Origin: Candidatus Saccharimonadota bacterium
GTDB lineage: Bacteria; Patescibacteriota; Saccharimonadia; Saccharimonadales; SZUA-47
Length of the DNA: 27,353 bases
Assembly (NCBI GenBank): GCA_003231925.1
Contig: QIKK01000005.1
Coordinates: forward strand, 1-27,353
Direction of reading: 5' to 3'
Shown: positions 15,018 to 22,811 of the stretch, one piece after another
How the letters are laid out: each line of letters starts with the position of its first letter
Position numbering within the stretch: position 1 is the stretch's first letter
Made by a program: the position numbers and the translations under genes
Notes under the pieces: generated by a model
Told to the model about the DNA's origin: nothing
Databases searched by the model: none
The model's input: only the letters and a program-made list of their open reading frames with translations

Positions 15018-15064
15018 ACTAGATAGGTAAGTATACCCCATAGAATGCTTTTGTAATAGCACAG

Positions 15065-17008
15065 TCACAACAAACTAGTCGGGTCAAGGTCATAAAATAT
15101 ATCTCTCGGAAGAGTCTTGGCAATATCGACTAAACTTTTTCGAGAAGGAGATAGTAGGATAATTTGCCAAGAGTATTTTCTGTTTATTTTTTCATAGAAG
15201 CTAGGTGCTGGTCCCAAAATTTTGCCATTAAAGCTTTTTATATCATTTTTAAGATTAGTTATAGATGTAATTGCTGATTTTTGGCTGTTCTTTATAGAGC
15301 GAAGTTTCATTGCAAAAGAAAAAGGAGGATAACCAGCCTGTTCTCTGTTTATAAGCTCATTTTTGTAGAATCCATGCCAGTCCTGATTACGTACGTAATC
15401 AAATAGTTTATTTGATGGCTGATAGGTTTGTATTATTACGTGACCCTTAGAATGACCACGTCCAACTCTTCCGCTGACTTGAGTTAATTGTTGAAAAGAA
15501 CGCTCTTCACTAGTGAAATCTGGTAAGTTCAAAGCTCCGTCTGCTTGCAGTATCCCAACAGTTTCTAAAAGAGGCAGGTCTAACCCTTTTGTTATTAGCT
15601 GAGTGCCAATAATAATATCTATTCTTCCTTCTCGAATATTTTTGTATTGCTCAGAGAAAGATTCGCTTTTTTTACTATCACTGTCAAATCTTACAATTTT
15701 GGCTTCCGGAAAGAGTCGTCCTAATTCTACTTCAATTGCTTTTATGCCTAAAGATTTTTGTAACAGAGAGTGTTTGCATTTTGGGCAAGCGCTAAACATT
15801 TTTTGTTTAAGACCACATACATGACACTGTAGAATGTATGAATCATGATGATAGGCAAGAGGCATGTCGCAACGGTCACATTGTGCCTGCCATCCGCAAT
15901 TCCTACATATCAACATCCTGGCTGTTCCACGCCTGTTTAAGAATAAAAGACTCTGCTTTTTTGACACAATACTAGCTTTAAGAGTATTTATTAGAATTTT
16001 TGATAGTAAATAAGAGCTAGGATGATGGTTAGTTTTGTCTGTCATATCAACCATTGTGAAGTTTCTAGAGCTGACCTTACTTGATATTGCTAGGTCGTGC
16101 ATACAGACAATAGTGCCACCCTTAGAAGTAACCTGAAAGGTCTCTTTAACTGGGGGTGTTGCACTACCCAATATTAGCTTTGCATTATGTTTTTTGGCAA
16201 GAGCCGCAGATACCGTTACTCCGTTATAGCGTGATCCATTGCTTTCTTTATAGGCTCCGTCGTGTGCTTCATCGACTATGACTAAACCTAGATTCTGATG
16301 TGGTAGAAATAGTGCAGAACGGGGACCTATTGTTATATGACCTTTTTTTGCATTATATACAGCTATCCATGCTTCTTGTTGCTGTCCTGGAGTACGTTTA
16401 GAGTGGAAGATACTAACCTCTCTGTTGCTAAAGTATTCTGTTAGACTCTGCTCAAGCTGAGAAGTTAGAGAAATTTCTGGATAGATAACTAAGACATTCT
16501 TGCCACTATCTAGGTATTGTTGAGCAAGTTCACTGTATACTCTTGTTTTACCTGATCCAGTTATACCGTGTAGAATGCTAGGTTTTTTAGTATTTTTTGA
16601 TAATTCTAATATACTTTCTCGTTGTCCTTTAGTTAGGGGAGGTTGCTTAATGGCTATATGCAGTTTTCTTTCTTTCTTTTTTGTATTAGGAAGTTTTTGT
16701 ATGAAAGTTGGAAGAAAGTGTTGGACATGTAGCCCTGGAGTATTGGGATAAAATTGTTGAAGCCAATCGATCATGTCCCTAGGTGTTTTAGGAAGAGTCA
16801 AGCCAGGGATTACCTGATTTATAGTTTTAGTTGTAAATCCTGGCTTGTTCACAGATTTAACAACGTATCCAGTTTTTATAGATTCACCAAAAGGAATAAG
16901 TACTACGTCACCACTTCTAAGAGGCTTAGTATAGTCATAGGTATAGACATTGTCTTTCCAGATAGCACTTAGAGCCACAGCTATCTCATAATAAGTTATA
17001 TGCTTCAT
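15065..17008 (-). CDS. priA: Primosomal protein N' (replication restart helicase PriA)
   Basis: A 647-aa superfamily 2 helicase that recognises stalled forks and reloads the replicative helicase. It has an N-terminal DNA-binding domain (about 1-105), a Walker A GITGSGKT (148-155) and DEAH box (246-249). A cysteine-rich zinc region (about 365-410) holds CRNC, CDRC, CHVC and CPKC pairs, and the helicase motif around QLTQVSGRVGRG follows. It is shorter than E. coli PriA (732) mainly in the N-terminal part. The ATG at 17008 lacks a Shine-Dalgarno site; a -10-like TATACT precedes it by 10 nt, so the leader would be very short. It is the first gene of priA-def-fmt. Confidence 0.94.
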   Translation of the reverse strand: MKHITYYEIAVALSAIWKDNVYTYDYTKPLRSGDVVLIPFGESIKTGYVVKSVNKPGFTTKTINQVIPGLTLPKTPRDMIDWLQQFYPNTPGLHVQHFLPTFIQKLPNTKKKERKLHIAIKQPPLTKGQRESILELSKNTKKPSILHGITGSGKTRVYSELAQQYLDSGKNVLVIYPEISLTSQLEQSLTEYFSNREVSIFHSKRTPGQQQEAWIAVYNAKKGHITIGPRSALFLPHQNLGLVIVDEAHDGAYKESNGSRYNGVTVSAALAKKHNAKLILGSATPPVKETFQVTSKGGTIVCMHDLAISSKVSSRNFTMVDMTDKTNHHPSSYLLSKILINTLKASIVSKKQSLLFLNRRGTARMLICRNCGWQAQCDRCDMPLAYHHDSYILQCHVCGLKQKMFSACPKCKHSLLQKSLGIKAIEVELGRLFPEAKIVRFDSDSKKSESFSEQYKNIREGRIDIIIGTQLITKGLDLPLLETVGILQADGALNLPDFTSEERSFQQLTQVSGRVGRGHSKGHVIIQTYQPSNKLFDYVRNQDWHGFYKNELINREQAGYPPFSFAMKLRSIKNSQKSAITSITNLKNDIKSFNGKILGPAPSFYEKINRKYSWQIILLSPSRKSLVDIAKTLPRDIFYDLDPTSLL

Positions 17009-17051
17009 ACTAATACTAAGTATACCTGGTTATATATATTTATTTTAAGCC

Positions 17052-17080
17052 TTGCATTATTAAAAACATGAGATTATACT
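17052..17080 (+). promoter_or_regulatory. Promoter of the winged-helix gene
   Basis: -35 TTGCAT (17052-17057), 17-bp spacer and -10 TATACT (17075-17080). The expected start near 17087 leaves about 24 nt of leader without a clear Shine-Dalgarno site. Confidence 0.7.
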
Positions 17081-17110
17081 ATATGTTGTTCTAATAACAA
17101 TAAAAGACTT

Positions 17111-17398
17111 ATGCTTGATACATTTATTACATCTCGAGTTAGACGCAAAATCGTTGTTGTTTATGCAAAGTATCCAGACTTTAAAACACACGTTCGTGGA
17201 CTAGCAAAATTAATCAAAGAAGACCCCGGAAATATTCAGAGGGAATTAAAAAAGCTTGAAAAAGTCGGTTTTTTACTATCAGAAAAACAGGGTAATACCA
17301 AGGTTTATTGCACCAATAAGCATTTTCTTATTTTTAAAGATTTACAAAGCATAGTTTTAAAATCTCAACGAGCCGCTCAAAAAAGGCAAAGATTATAA
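17111..17398 (+). CDS. ArsR-like winged-helix protein
   Basis: A 95-aa protein made almost entirely of one winged helix-turn-helix domain. Helices around residues 5-20 and 28-36 lead to a recognition helix (DPGNIQRELKKLEKVGF, about 38-54) and a wing (EKQGNTKVYCTN). No metal-binding cysteine cluster is present; the single Cys lies in the wing strand. The C-terminus is basic (QRAAQKRQRL). It resembles small ArsR-type regulators without a sensor domain. Its target is unknown. It lies between divergent priA and rpsU with promoters of its own on both sides. Confidence 0.8.
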   Translation: MLDTFITSRVRRKIVVVYAKYPDFKTHVRGLAKLIKEDPGNIQRELKKLEKVGFLLSEKQGNTKVYCTNKHFLIFKDLQSIVLKSQRAAQKRQRL

Positions 17399-17408
17399 AG
17401 ATGTTCTC

Positions 17409-17438
17409 TTTACAGACCGGATGCTCTTGAGCTATAAT
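17409..17438 (+). promoter_or_regulatory. Promoter of rpsU operon, predicts leaderless mRNA
   Basis: -35 TTTACA (17409-17414), 18-bp spacer and a perfect -10 TATAAT (17433-17438). The rpsU ATG begins only 8 nt after the last -10 base, where transcription itself should start. No Shine-Dalgarno site is present. Confidence 0.75.
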
Positions 17439-17445
17439 AACTGAC

Positions 17446-17661
17446 ATGATTCAAGTAACTAAAAAAGATTCAAAAGAACCAACAGAGAATTTAATACGAC
17501 GTTTTACTAGGAGAGTTCAACAGACTGGGGTAGTAGCAATAGCAAAACAAGCTCAGCATTTCGAAAGACCAGTTAGTAAAAGGGATAGACGTATAAAAGC
17601 AATAATCCGTAATGAGCGAAAAGAAGAGAAGTTAAAAAAGATTCGTCTTGGGCAGAAGTAA
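17446..17661 (+). CDS. rpsU: 30S ribosomal protein bS21
   Basis: A 71-aa, very basic protein with the S21 pattern: IQVTKKDSKEPTENLIRRFTRRVQQTGV, then a basic helical tail with SKRDRRIKAIIRNERK. S21 sits near the 3' end of 16S rRNA and aids Shine-Dalgarno-dependent initiation. Its own mRNA appears to be leaderless, an interesting contrast. It overlaps the next gene (yqeY) by one base in TAATG, so the two are translationally coupled. It heads rpsU-yqeY-adk-map. Confidence 0.92.
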   Translation: MIQVTKKDSKEPTENLIRRFTRRVQQTGVVAIAKQAQHFERPVSKRDRRIKAIIRNERKEEKLKKIRLGQK

Positions 17662-18116
17662 TGCTCAAAGATAAGTTGAATGCAGATTTAAAATCGGCAA
17701 TGCTGTCTAGGGATAAAGAGAGAGTAGAAACTCTAAGAGGAATTAAGAGTGCTATTTTATATGCGGAGGTTGATGCTGGTAAAAGAGAAGAGGGACTCTC
17801 TGAAGATGAAACTTTGGCTGTGCTAAAAAAAGAATCTAAAAAACGGCAAGATTCTATAAATCTTTACACACAAGGTGAACAGACGGAACGAGCTGATAAG
17901 GAATCTTCCGAAAAACAACTAATAGACTCCTATTTACCCAGACAATTCGGGGTAGAAGAGCTAGACCAACGTATTAATGAAGCACTCGCTAAGCTAGAAT
18001 TAAAAGAAATTACTCAAAGAGACATCGGCAAAGTTATCGGATATATCAAAGAAAAGTTTGGGGCACAGATTGATGGTTCTATATTGATAAAATTAATAAA
18101 GGAGAGGATGGGCTGA
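17661..18116 (+). CDS. yqeY: GatB/YqeY domain protein
   Basis: A 151-aa all-helical protein with the typical start LKDKLNADLKSAMLSRDKERVETLRGIKSAI and the second domain GKVIGYIKEKFGAQIDGSILIKLIKE. YqeY proteins share the C-terminal tail domain of the GatB/E amidotransferase subunit and probably bind tRNA, but their role is not established. Placement directly after rpsU (one-base overlap) is common in bacteria. It overlaps adk by one base (TGATG). Confidence 0.92.
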   Translation: MLKDKLNADLKSAMLSRDKERVETLRGIKSAILYAEVDAGKREEGLSEDETLAVLKKESKKRQDSINLYTQGEQTERADKESSEKQLIDSYLPRQFGVEELDQRINEALAKLELKEITQRDIGKVIGYIKEKFGAQIDGSILIKLIKERMG

Positions 18117-18646
18117 TGATTATTATTATGGGTGTAGCAGGTGCCGGTAAGAGTGTCCAGGGGCGTTGGATTGCCGATGAAATAGGCCTGCCATGGTTAT
18201 CTACTGGAGAGTTCCTTAGGATGTTAGTTACAGGACAGCGTCGTCATGAGATGTTAGCTGGAAAGTTACTAAATGATTCTGAAATGATTGAGCTAGCTGA
18301 TAAGATTTTTCATATGATTAACACTAAAGAACAGTTCATTTTGGATGGATTTCCTCGCACTAAGGCCCAATCTGACTGGTTGATGGCTCAACATACCGCC
18401 GGTCTTATTAAAATAAATAGAGTTTTACACATTGAAGCAGGGAAAGATGTAGTAACGGAACGACTTGTTAAAAGGGGCAGGCAAGACGATACAGAAGAAT
18501 CTATCCAAGCACGCTTTAAAGAATATAAAGCGATTACTCTACCTATCATCAAAGAAATGGAAGAAAAAGGCGTGAGAGTCGACCATGTCAAAGGGGAGCA
18601 AACGCCAGAAGAAGTTCATCAAGAAATAGCAGCTTTGTTAGGGTAG
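18116..18646 (+). CDS. adk: Adenylate kinase
   Basis: A 176-aa nucleoside monophosphate kinase interconverting ATP+AMP and 2 ADP. It has the P-loop GVAGAGKS (6-13), the AMP-binding STGEFLRML region (about 30-38), DGFPRT (about 75-80) and a compact lid with RLVKRGRQDDT (about 117-127). The lid is the short type without a zinc-finger insert. The family member could have broader NMP specificity. It is in the middle of the rpsU-yqeY-adk-map cluster, recalling the adk-map pairing seen in many ribosomal operons. Confidence 0.92.
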   Translation: MIIIMGVAGAGKSVQGRWIADEIGLPWLSTGEFLRMLVTGQRRHEMLAGKLLNDSEMIELADKIFHMINTKEQFILDGFPRTKAQSDWLMAQHTAGLIKINRVLHIEAGKDVVTERLVKRGRQDDTEESIQARFKEYKAITLPIIKEMEEKGVRVDHVKGEQTPEEVHQEIAALLG

Positions 18647-18656
18647 ACTAGCCTCG

Positions 18657-19406
18657 ATGTATAATAAGCCCAAGACTCCCTCAGAGATAAGAGCCATTAA
18701 ACAAAGTGGTAGGATGCTGGCAACGGTACTGAAAAAAATAGAAAAAGAATTGTCATCAGGTATGAATGGGTTGGATGTTGACAGAATTTCTATCCGGGAG
18801 CTTAAAAAATTAGGAGGCACTCCGGCTTTTCTAGGGTATCAAGGTTTCCCAGCCACAATATGTATTAGTGCTAATGATGCTGTGGTTCACGGAATCCCTA
18901 ATAAAAATATATTCAAAGATGGCGATATTGTGGGGTTTGACTACGGGGTAATTTATAAAGGAATGGTAACTGATGCGGCAAGAACGTTTATAGTAGGAGA
19001 AGTAGATCAAGATATCAGAAAACTTGTGGAAGAAACCAAGAAATCACTTGATGCATCGATAACTACTGTCAAGAATGGCGCTACTGTTGGAGACATCTCT
19101 GCCATGGTTCAAAAGGTGTTGGATAAGAGCGGTTATGGAATTGTTAGAGATCTTGTGGGGCATGGAGTAGGACATCAGATTCACGAAGACCCAGAAATAC
19201 CTAATTATGGAAGAGTGGGTACTGGGCCAATCTTAAAGACAGGAATGACAATAGCGATTGAGCCAATGGCGACCATGGGTGATTGGCAGGTTACTATAGA
19301 TTCAGATGGTTGGACTATCCTAACCAAAGACGGTTCTCTGTCGGCACATTTTGAAGATACAGTTTTAGTTACTGAGTCAGGATCTGAAGTACTAACTCGA
19401 CTCTGA
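18657..19406 (+). CDS. map: Methionine aminopeptidase, type I
   Basis: A 249-aa metalloprotease that removes initiator methionine after deformylation. The five metal ligands are all present: D95 (VGFDYGV), D106 (VTDAARTF), H169 (VGHGVGHQIHED), E202 (AIEPM) and E233 (HFEDTV). The substrate-side His at 78 (VVHGI) is present too. There is no type II insertion and no N-terminal SH3-binding zinc finger, so it is type I. It starts 10 nt after adk without a clear Shine-Dalgarno site, suggesting coupling. It completes the fmt/def/map set in this window. Confidence 0.95.
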   Translation: MYNKPKTPSEIRAIKQSGRMLATVLKKIEKELSSGMNGLDVDRISIRELKKLGGTPAFLGYQGFPATICISANDAVVHGIPNKNIFKDGDIVGFDYGVIYKGMVTDAARTFIVGEVDQDIRKLVEETKKSLDASITTVKNGATVGDISAMVQKVLDKSGYGIVRDLVGHGVGHQIHEDPEIPNYGRVGTGPILKTGMTIAIEPMATMGDWQVTIDSDGWTILTKDGSLSAHFEDTVLVTESGSEVLTRL

Positions 19407-19423
19407 TAAGTTGACTTTTGTAG

Positions 19424-19453
19424 TTGCTAAGAAGTTAGAATAAGCTGTATACT
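19424..19453 (+). promoter_or_regulatory. Promoter of ftsA, predicts leaderless mRNA
   Basis: -35 TTGCTA (19424-19429), 18-bp spacer and -10 TATACT (19448-19453). The ATG at 19461 comes 7 nt after the -10, with no Shine-Dalgarno site. Confidence 0.65.
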
Positions 19454-19460
19454 ACATAGC

Positions 19461-20684
19461 ATGCGTGATAACACTATTGCTCCTTATTTTGTAGGTATTG
19501 ACGTCGGCACATCGAACGTGAGATGTGTAGTCGGATCCATAGACGAGCAGGGAGCCCCGGAAATTATTGGTCATAGCGAGGTAGTAGTCACGGGCATGCG
19601 AAGGGGGGTGGTATCGCACCCAGATGAAGTCTCTGAGGCAATTGCACTGGCTGTTTCCGATGCAGAACGTCTGTCTGGTAGAACTATAAGAAGTGCCACA
19701 GTTAACATTAATGGTTCACACGTTGAGGGGTTAAATTCTCAAGGTGTTATTGCAATTAGTGCAGCAAATAGAGAAGTTCAAGAAGAAGATAGGGTTCGAG
19801 TAGAAGAAGCTGCTTCAGTAATGAAAATGCCTGCTAATAGAGAAATAATTCAAGTTTTCCCAAAATCGTACAGGCTCGACGGACAGGGAGACATAAAAGA
19901 CCCAATTGGTATGCTGGGTGTTAGACTAGAAGTTGACACACATATAGTTACGGCTTCTGTGCCTAACGTTCGTAATCTAGAACTAGCATTTGAACAAGCT
20001 TCATTAGATATTAAGCACCGCACTGTTTCTAGTCTGGCTTCTGCTGAAGCGGTGATGACCAGAAAACAACGTGAAGCAGGTACAGCGGTGATAGATATTG
20101 GAGCAGGTACGACTAATGTAATAATTATAGAAGATGGAGAAGTTCAGCATGTCGCAGTTATACCTGTTGGTGGCACCCATGCCACAAATGATCTTGCTAT
20201 CGGTCTTAAAACTGATTTAGACGTTGCTGAGGCTATCAAAATTAAACATGCTTCCCTAGAAAAATCACCTCGGTCCACGGTTACAGTAGTCTTAAATAAA
20301 GAACAACACACTTTTAAATCAGAAGATGTACTAATGGTATTAGAAGCCAGAATGGAAGAGCTACTGGAGCTAGTAGATAAAGAATTAAAAAAGATTAATA
20401 GATCCAAAAAACTACCCGGAGGCGTTATTTTTACTGGTGGAGGTTCCAAAATACAGGGACTTCCAGAATTTGCGAAGAATAAGCTAGAGCTTCCCGCAAG
20501 GAAGGCAAAACTACTACCAGTAAGCGGATTGTCTGATATTGCTGATGATATTGCCTATGCGGTACCGATAGGTTTGATGCTACTGGACATGTTATTAGAT
20601 GGGCAATCTAACGTATCGGATACTACTGTTTATAATGGTGTACTTAATACAGTGGCCAAACTCTTTAAGCGTATTAAAAAATAA
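19461..20684 (+). CDS. ftsA: Cell division protein FtsA
   Basis: A 407-aa actin-like ATPase that anchors the Z-ring to the membrane. The phosphate-1 loop FVGIDVGTSNVRCVVG (10-25) is followed by the FtsA-specific SHS2-type 1C domain (about 85-165), phosphate-2 AVIDIGAGTTNVIII (about 209-223) and the adenosine motif GGVIFTGGGSKIQG (about 320-333). The C-terminal NTVAKLFKRIKK is a good amphipathic membrane-targeting helix. It precedes ftsZ by about 80 nt. The lack of ribosome-binding site and the position of the -10 suggest a leaderless transcript. Confidence 0.94.
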   Translation: MRDNTIAPYFVGIDVGTSNVRCVVGSIDEQGAPEIIGHSEVVVTGMRRGVVSHPDEVSEAIALAVSDAERLSGRTIRSATVNINGSHVEGLNSQGVIAISAANREVQEEDRVRVEEAASVMKMPANREIIQVFPKSYRLDGQGDIKDPIGMLGVRLEVDTHIVTASVPNVRNLELAFEQASLDIKHRTVSSLASAEAVMTRKQREAGTAVIDIGAGTTNVIIIEDGEVQHVAVIPVGGTHATNDLAIGLKTDLDVAEAIKIKHASLEKSPRSTVTVVLNKEQHTFKSEDVLMVLEARMEELLELVDKELKKINRSKKLPGGVIFTGGGSKIQGLPEFAKNKLELPARKAKLLPVSGLSDIADDIAYAVPIGLMLLDMLLDGQSNVSDTTVYNGVLNTVAKLFKRIKK

Positions 20685-20706
20685 TACTTAAATAAGACTA
20701 GGGGTC

Positions 20707-20736
20707 TTGCAGATTGGTCAAATAGACCTGTATACT
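20707..20736 (+). promoter_or_regulatory. Promoter of ftsZ
   Basis: -35 TTGCAG (20707-20712), 18-bp spacer and -10 TATACT (20731-20736). The start expected near 20743 lies after an in-frame ATG at 20739, which decides for the ATG at 20766 as the ftsZ start. Confidence 0.7.
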
Positions 20737-20765
20737 GAATGCATAAACAAAAGAGAGGTAATGTA

Positions 20766-22088
20766 ATGCCACAAGTTGCACCAGCGATTGAAACATTCGC
20801 AAGAATAAAAGTTGTAGGCGTAGGAGGGGCAGGCGGTGCCGCATTAAATCGTATGATTGATGCAGGAGTTGATAGTGTTGAATTCATAGCTATTAATACT
20901 GATGCGCAAGCCTTGCATCATTCTAAAGCGTCAGGAAAAATACATATAGGAAAAGAAACTACCAAAGGACTTGGAGCGGGAGCTGATCCTTCTGTCGGTG
21001 AAAAAGCAGCCCAAGAATCTAGAGAAGATATCAAGAAAGCTCTCGAGGGTGCCGATATGGTTTTTATTACTATTGGGGCTGGCGGAGGAACGGGTAGCGG
21101 TGCTGGTCATATCATAGCCGAAATAGCCAAGGAATGTGGTGCTCTAGTGGTGGGGTTTGCCACTAAACCATTCGCGTTTGAGGGTGAGCGCAGAAAACAA
21201 AATGCTGATGTTGCTATTCAAAAATTAAGCGAACAAGTGGATACTTTAATAATTGTGCCAAATGATCGATTATTGCAGACTATCGATCGCAAAACACCTC
21301 TTCTAGAAGCCTTCAAGGTTGCAGATGATGTTTTGCGTCAGGGTGTGCAGGGTATTTCAGATCTTATTACAGTACACGGGCTAATAAATCTTGATTTTGC
21401 TGATGTTAAAGCTGTCATGAAAGATGCTGGGAGCGCCTTAATGGGTATCGGGCGAGCATCTGGCGATAATAGAGCGATAGAGGCTGCAAAACAAGCCATA
21501 GAGTCTCCTCTATTAGAGGTCTCTATCGATGGAGCTCGGGGAGTACTATTTAATGTTATAGGTGGAAGTGATATGTCAATGCACGAGATAAATGCTGCTG
21601 CGGAGACAATTACAGCGGCTGCTGACACTGCAGCAAATGTTATTTTTGGTGCTACTATCAACAAGGAAATAGAGGGGGAAATAATAGTTACAGTTGTAGC
21701 GACAGGTTTCAACGCTTCATATTTTACTAGAACTAATGATTCGGCACAAACGACCTCTGCAATAGCTGATAATGTCTCTAGCGATGATGATATCAGTGGT
21801 GTTGATATGGATCTAGAACCGGCTGAAGAGAAGGAAGGCTTAGGGGAATTTAAACCTGGCGAGGAAGCTCTCTCAATCTGGTCATTAGACGCTAAGAGCT
21901 CCGACGAGAAAGTAAAAGACAGCACAGATTCTCCTGATAAAGAGGATAAAGATACTGAGGAGAATAATATAGATGGTGATTCTGCAAAAAAAGAGCAGGA
22001 AGAAGAACTTGCAAAACCATCATTTTTGAGAAGGTTTAAACGAAATAAAACTAATAAAGCGCAAGAAAAAACAGATGAGAAAAGCTAA
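20766..22088 (+). CDS. ftsZ: Cell division protein FtsZ
   Basis: A 440-aa tubulin-like GTPase forming the division ring. It contains GVGGAGGAALNRMI, the tubulin signature GGGTGSGAGH (the usual form is GGGTGTGAA), the NPNDRLL-like region and the T7 loop NLDFADVKAVM. The region after about residue 315 is a long acidic, disordered linker. The tail KPSFLRRFKRNK contains the conserved C-terminal peptide (P-x-FLRR) that binds FtsA. The frame extends 9 codons upstream to 20739, but the promoter and the gagagg Shine-Dalgarno site (20753-20758) support 20766. It follows ftsA with its own promoter. Confidence 0.95.
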   Translation: MPQVAPAIETFARIKVVGVGGAGGAALNRMIDAGVDSVEFIAINTDAQALHHSKASGKIHIGKETTKGLGAGADPSVGEKAAQESREDIKKALEGADMVFITIGAGGGTGSGAGHIIAEIAKECGALVVGFATKPFAFEGERRKQNADVAIQKLSEQVDTLIIVPNDRLLQTIDRKTPLLEAFKVADDVLRQGVQGISDLITVHGLINLDFADVKAVMKDAGSALMGIGRASGDNRAIEAAKQAIESPLLEVSIDGARGVLFNVIGGSDMSMHEINAAAETITAAADTAANVIFGATINKEIEGEIIVTVVATGFNASYFTRTNDSAQTTSAIADNVSSDDDISGVDMDLEPAEEKEGLGEFKPGEEALSIWSLDAKSSDEKVKDSTDSPDKEDKDTEENNIDGDSAKKEQEEELAKPSFLRRFKRNKTNKAQEKTDEKS

Positions 22089-22119
22089 TATATGTCAACA
22101 ATATTACAACTTATTTAGT

Positions 22120-22148
22120 TTGAAAAACGCCACAAATAGAGGTATATT
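22120..22148 (+). promoter_or_regulatory. Promoter of nrdR
   Basis: -35 TTGAAA (22120-22125), 17-bp spacer and -10 TATATT (22143-22148). The expected start near 22155 is immediately before the NrdR-box palindrome. Confidence 0.75.
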
Positions 22149-22156
22149 TAGATTGT

Positions 22157-22176
22157 GAGCACTATATATAGTGCTC
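22157..22176 (+). promoter_or_regulatory. NrdR box (20-bp perfect palindrome)
   Basis: gagcactatatatagtgctc is a perfect 20-bp palindrome and contains cactatatatagtg, the core of the known NrdR box (consensus near acaCWWtATaTWGtgt). It lies just after the predicted start, where a bound NrdR would block transcription of its own gene and of nrdJ if read through. Usual sites are in pairs; I see only one clear copy. Confidence 0.88.
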
Positions 22177-22206
22177 AGGACCTTAATTAGCAGAAGGAGA
22201 AGTAAT

Positions 22207-22674
22207 ATGCGCTGTAATCAATGTCAAGACACTGATACAAAGGTAATAGAATCTCGTGATGTATCAGATGGAGACGCAGTACGTCGACGACGCGAGTGTA
22301 TATCCTGTAAACATAGATTTACAACATACGAACGCATAGAAAAGCCACAGCTCATTATTATAAAAAATAGCGGTGCAAGGCAGCTGTACAATCGAGAAAA
22401 ACTAACAGCAGGATTGTATAGAGCCTGTGAAAAAACACAAACTACCTCTATACAAATAGAAGAGATCGTGGATAATGTTGAGAAAAAATTGTATTCATGT
22501 GGCGATACTGAAATTCCTTCTGGTCGTGTAGGTGAGCTTATAATGGAGGAGCTTGCTAGCGTTAACGAAGTAGCCTATGTCCGATTTGCAAGTGTATACA
22601 GACGCTTTAAAGATATTGCTAGCTTCGAAAAAGAGCTAACAGAAATAAAAACACATTCACAAATAAACAAGTAG
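22207..22674 (+). CDS. nrdR: Transcriptional repressor NrdR
   Basis: A 155-aa regulator of ribonucleotide reductase genes. An N-terminal zinc ribbon (MRCNQCQD, then RRRRECISCKHRFTTYERI) binds DNA. A following ATP-cone domain (about 50-140) senses ATP/dATP. The open frame extends to 22171, but that extension would lie inside the operator; the ATG at 22207 follows gaaggag with good spacing and begins with the family's typical residues. It is autoregulated through the palindrome at 22157 and upstream of its expected target nrdJ. Confidence 0.95.
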   Translation: MRCNQCQDTDTKVIESRDVSDGDAVRRRRECISCKHRFTTYERIEKPQLIIIKNSGARQLYNREKLTAGLYRACEKTQTTSIQIEEIVDNVEKKLYSCGDTEIPSGRVGELIMEELASVNEVAYVRFASVYRRFKDIASFEKELTEIKTHSQINK

Positions 22675-22679
22675 CTCCT

Positions 22680-22741
22680 GTTGGTTCTCTACTTTACGAA
22701 AAAACCGTACAGTAGAGAGCTAGTAGCCCAACCCTTTTTTT
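22680..22741 (+). terminator. Terminator or attenuator between nrdR and nrdJ
   Basis: tctctact (22686-22693) pairs with agtagaga (22711-22718), with further pairing tacg/cgta inside. gttgg (22680-22684) pairs with ccaac (22728-22732) outside, and seven T follow (22735-22741). It should stop much of the nrdR transcript before nrdJ. Confidence 0.75.
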
Positions 22742-22811
22742 GAGAGACAAAGGGATTGTATTACTGACTCTGTACAAAAAAATTAATAAATATTAAAAAA
22801 GTGAGGGTATT

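Noticed and set aside
22675..22811. Cobalamin riboswitch before the B12-dependent nrdJ
   Set aside because: The gap is only 137 nt, most of it a terminator hairpin, and no B12-box-like sequence is visible.
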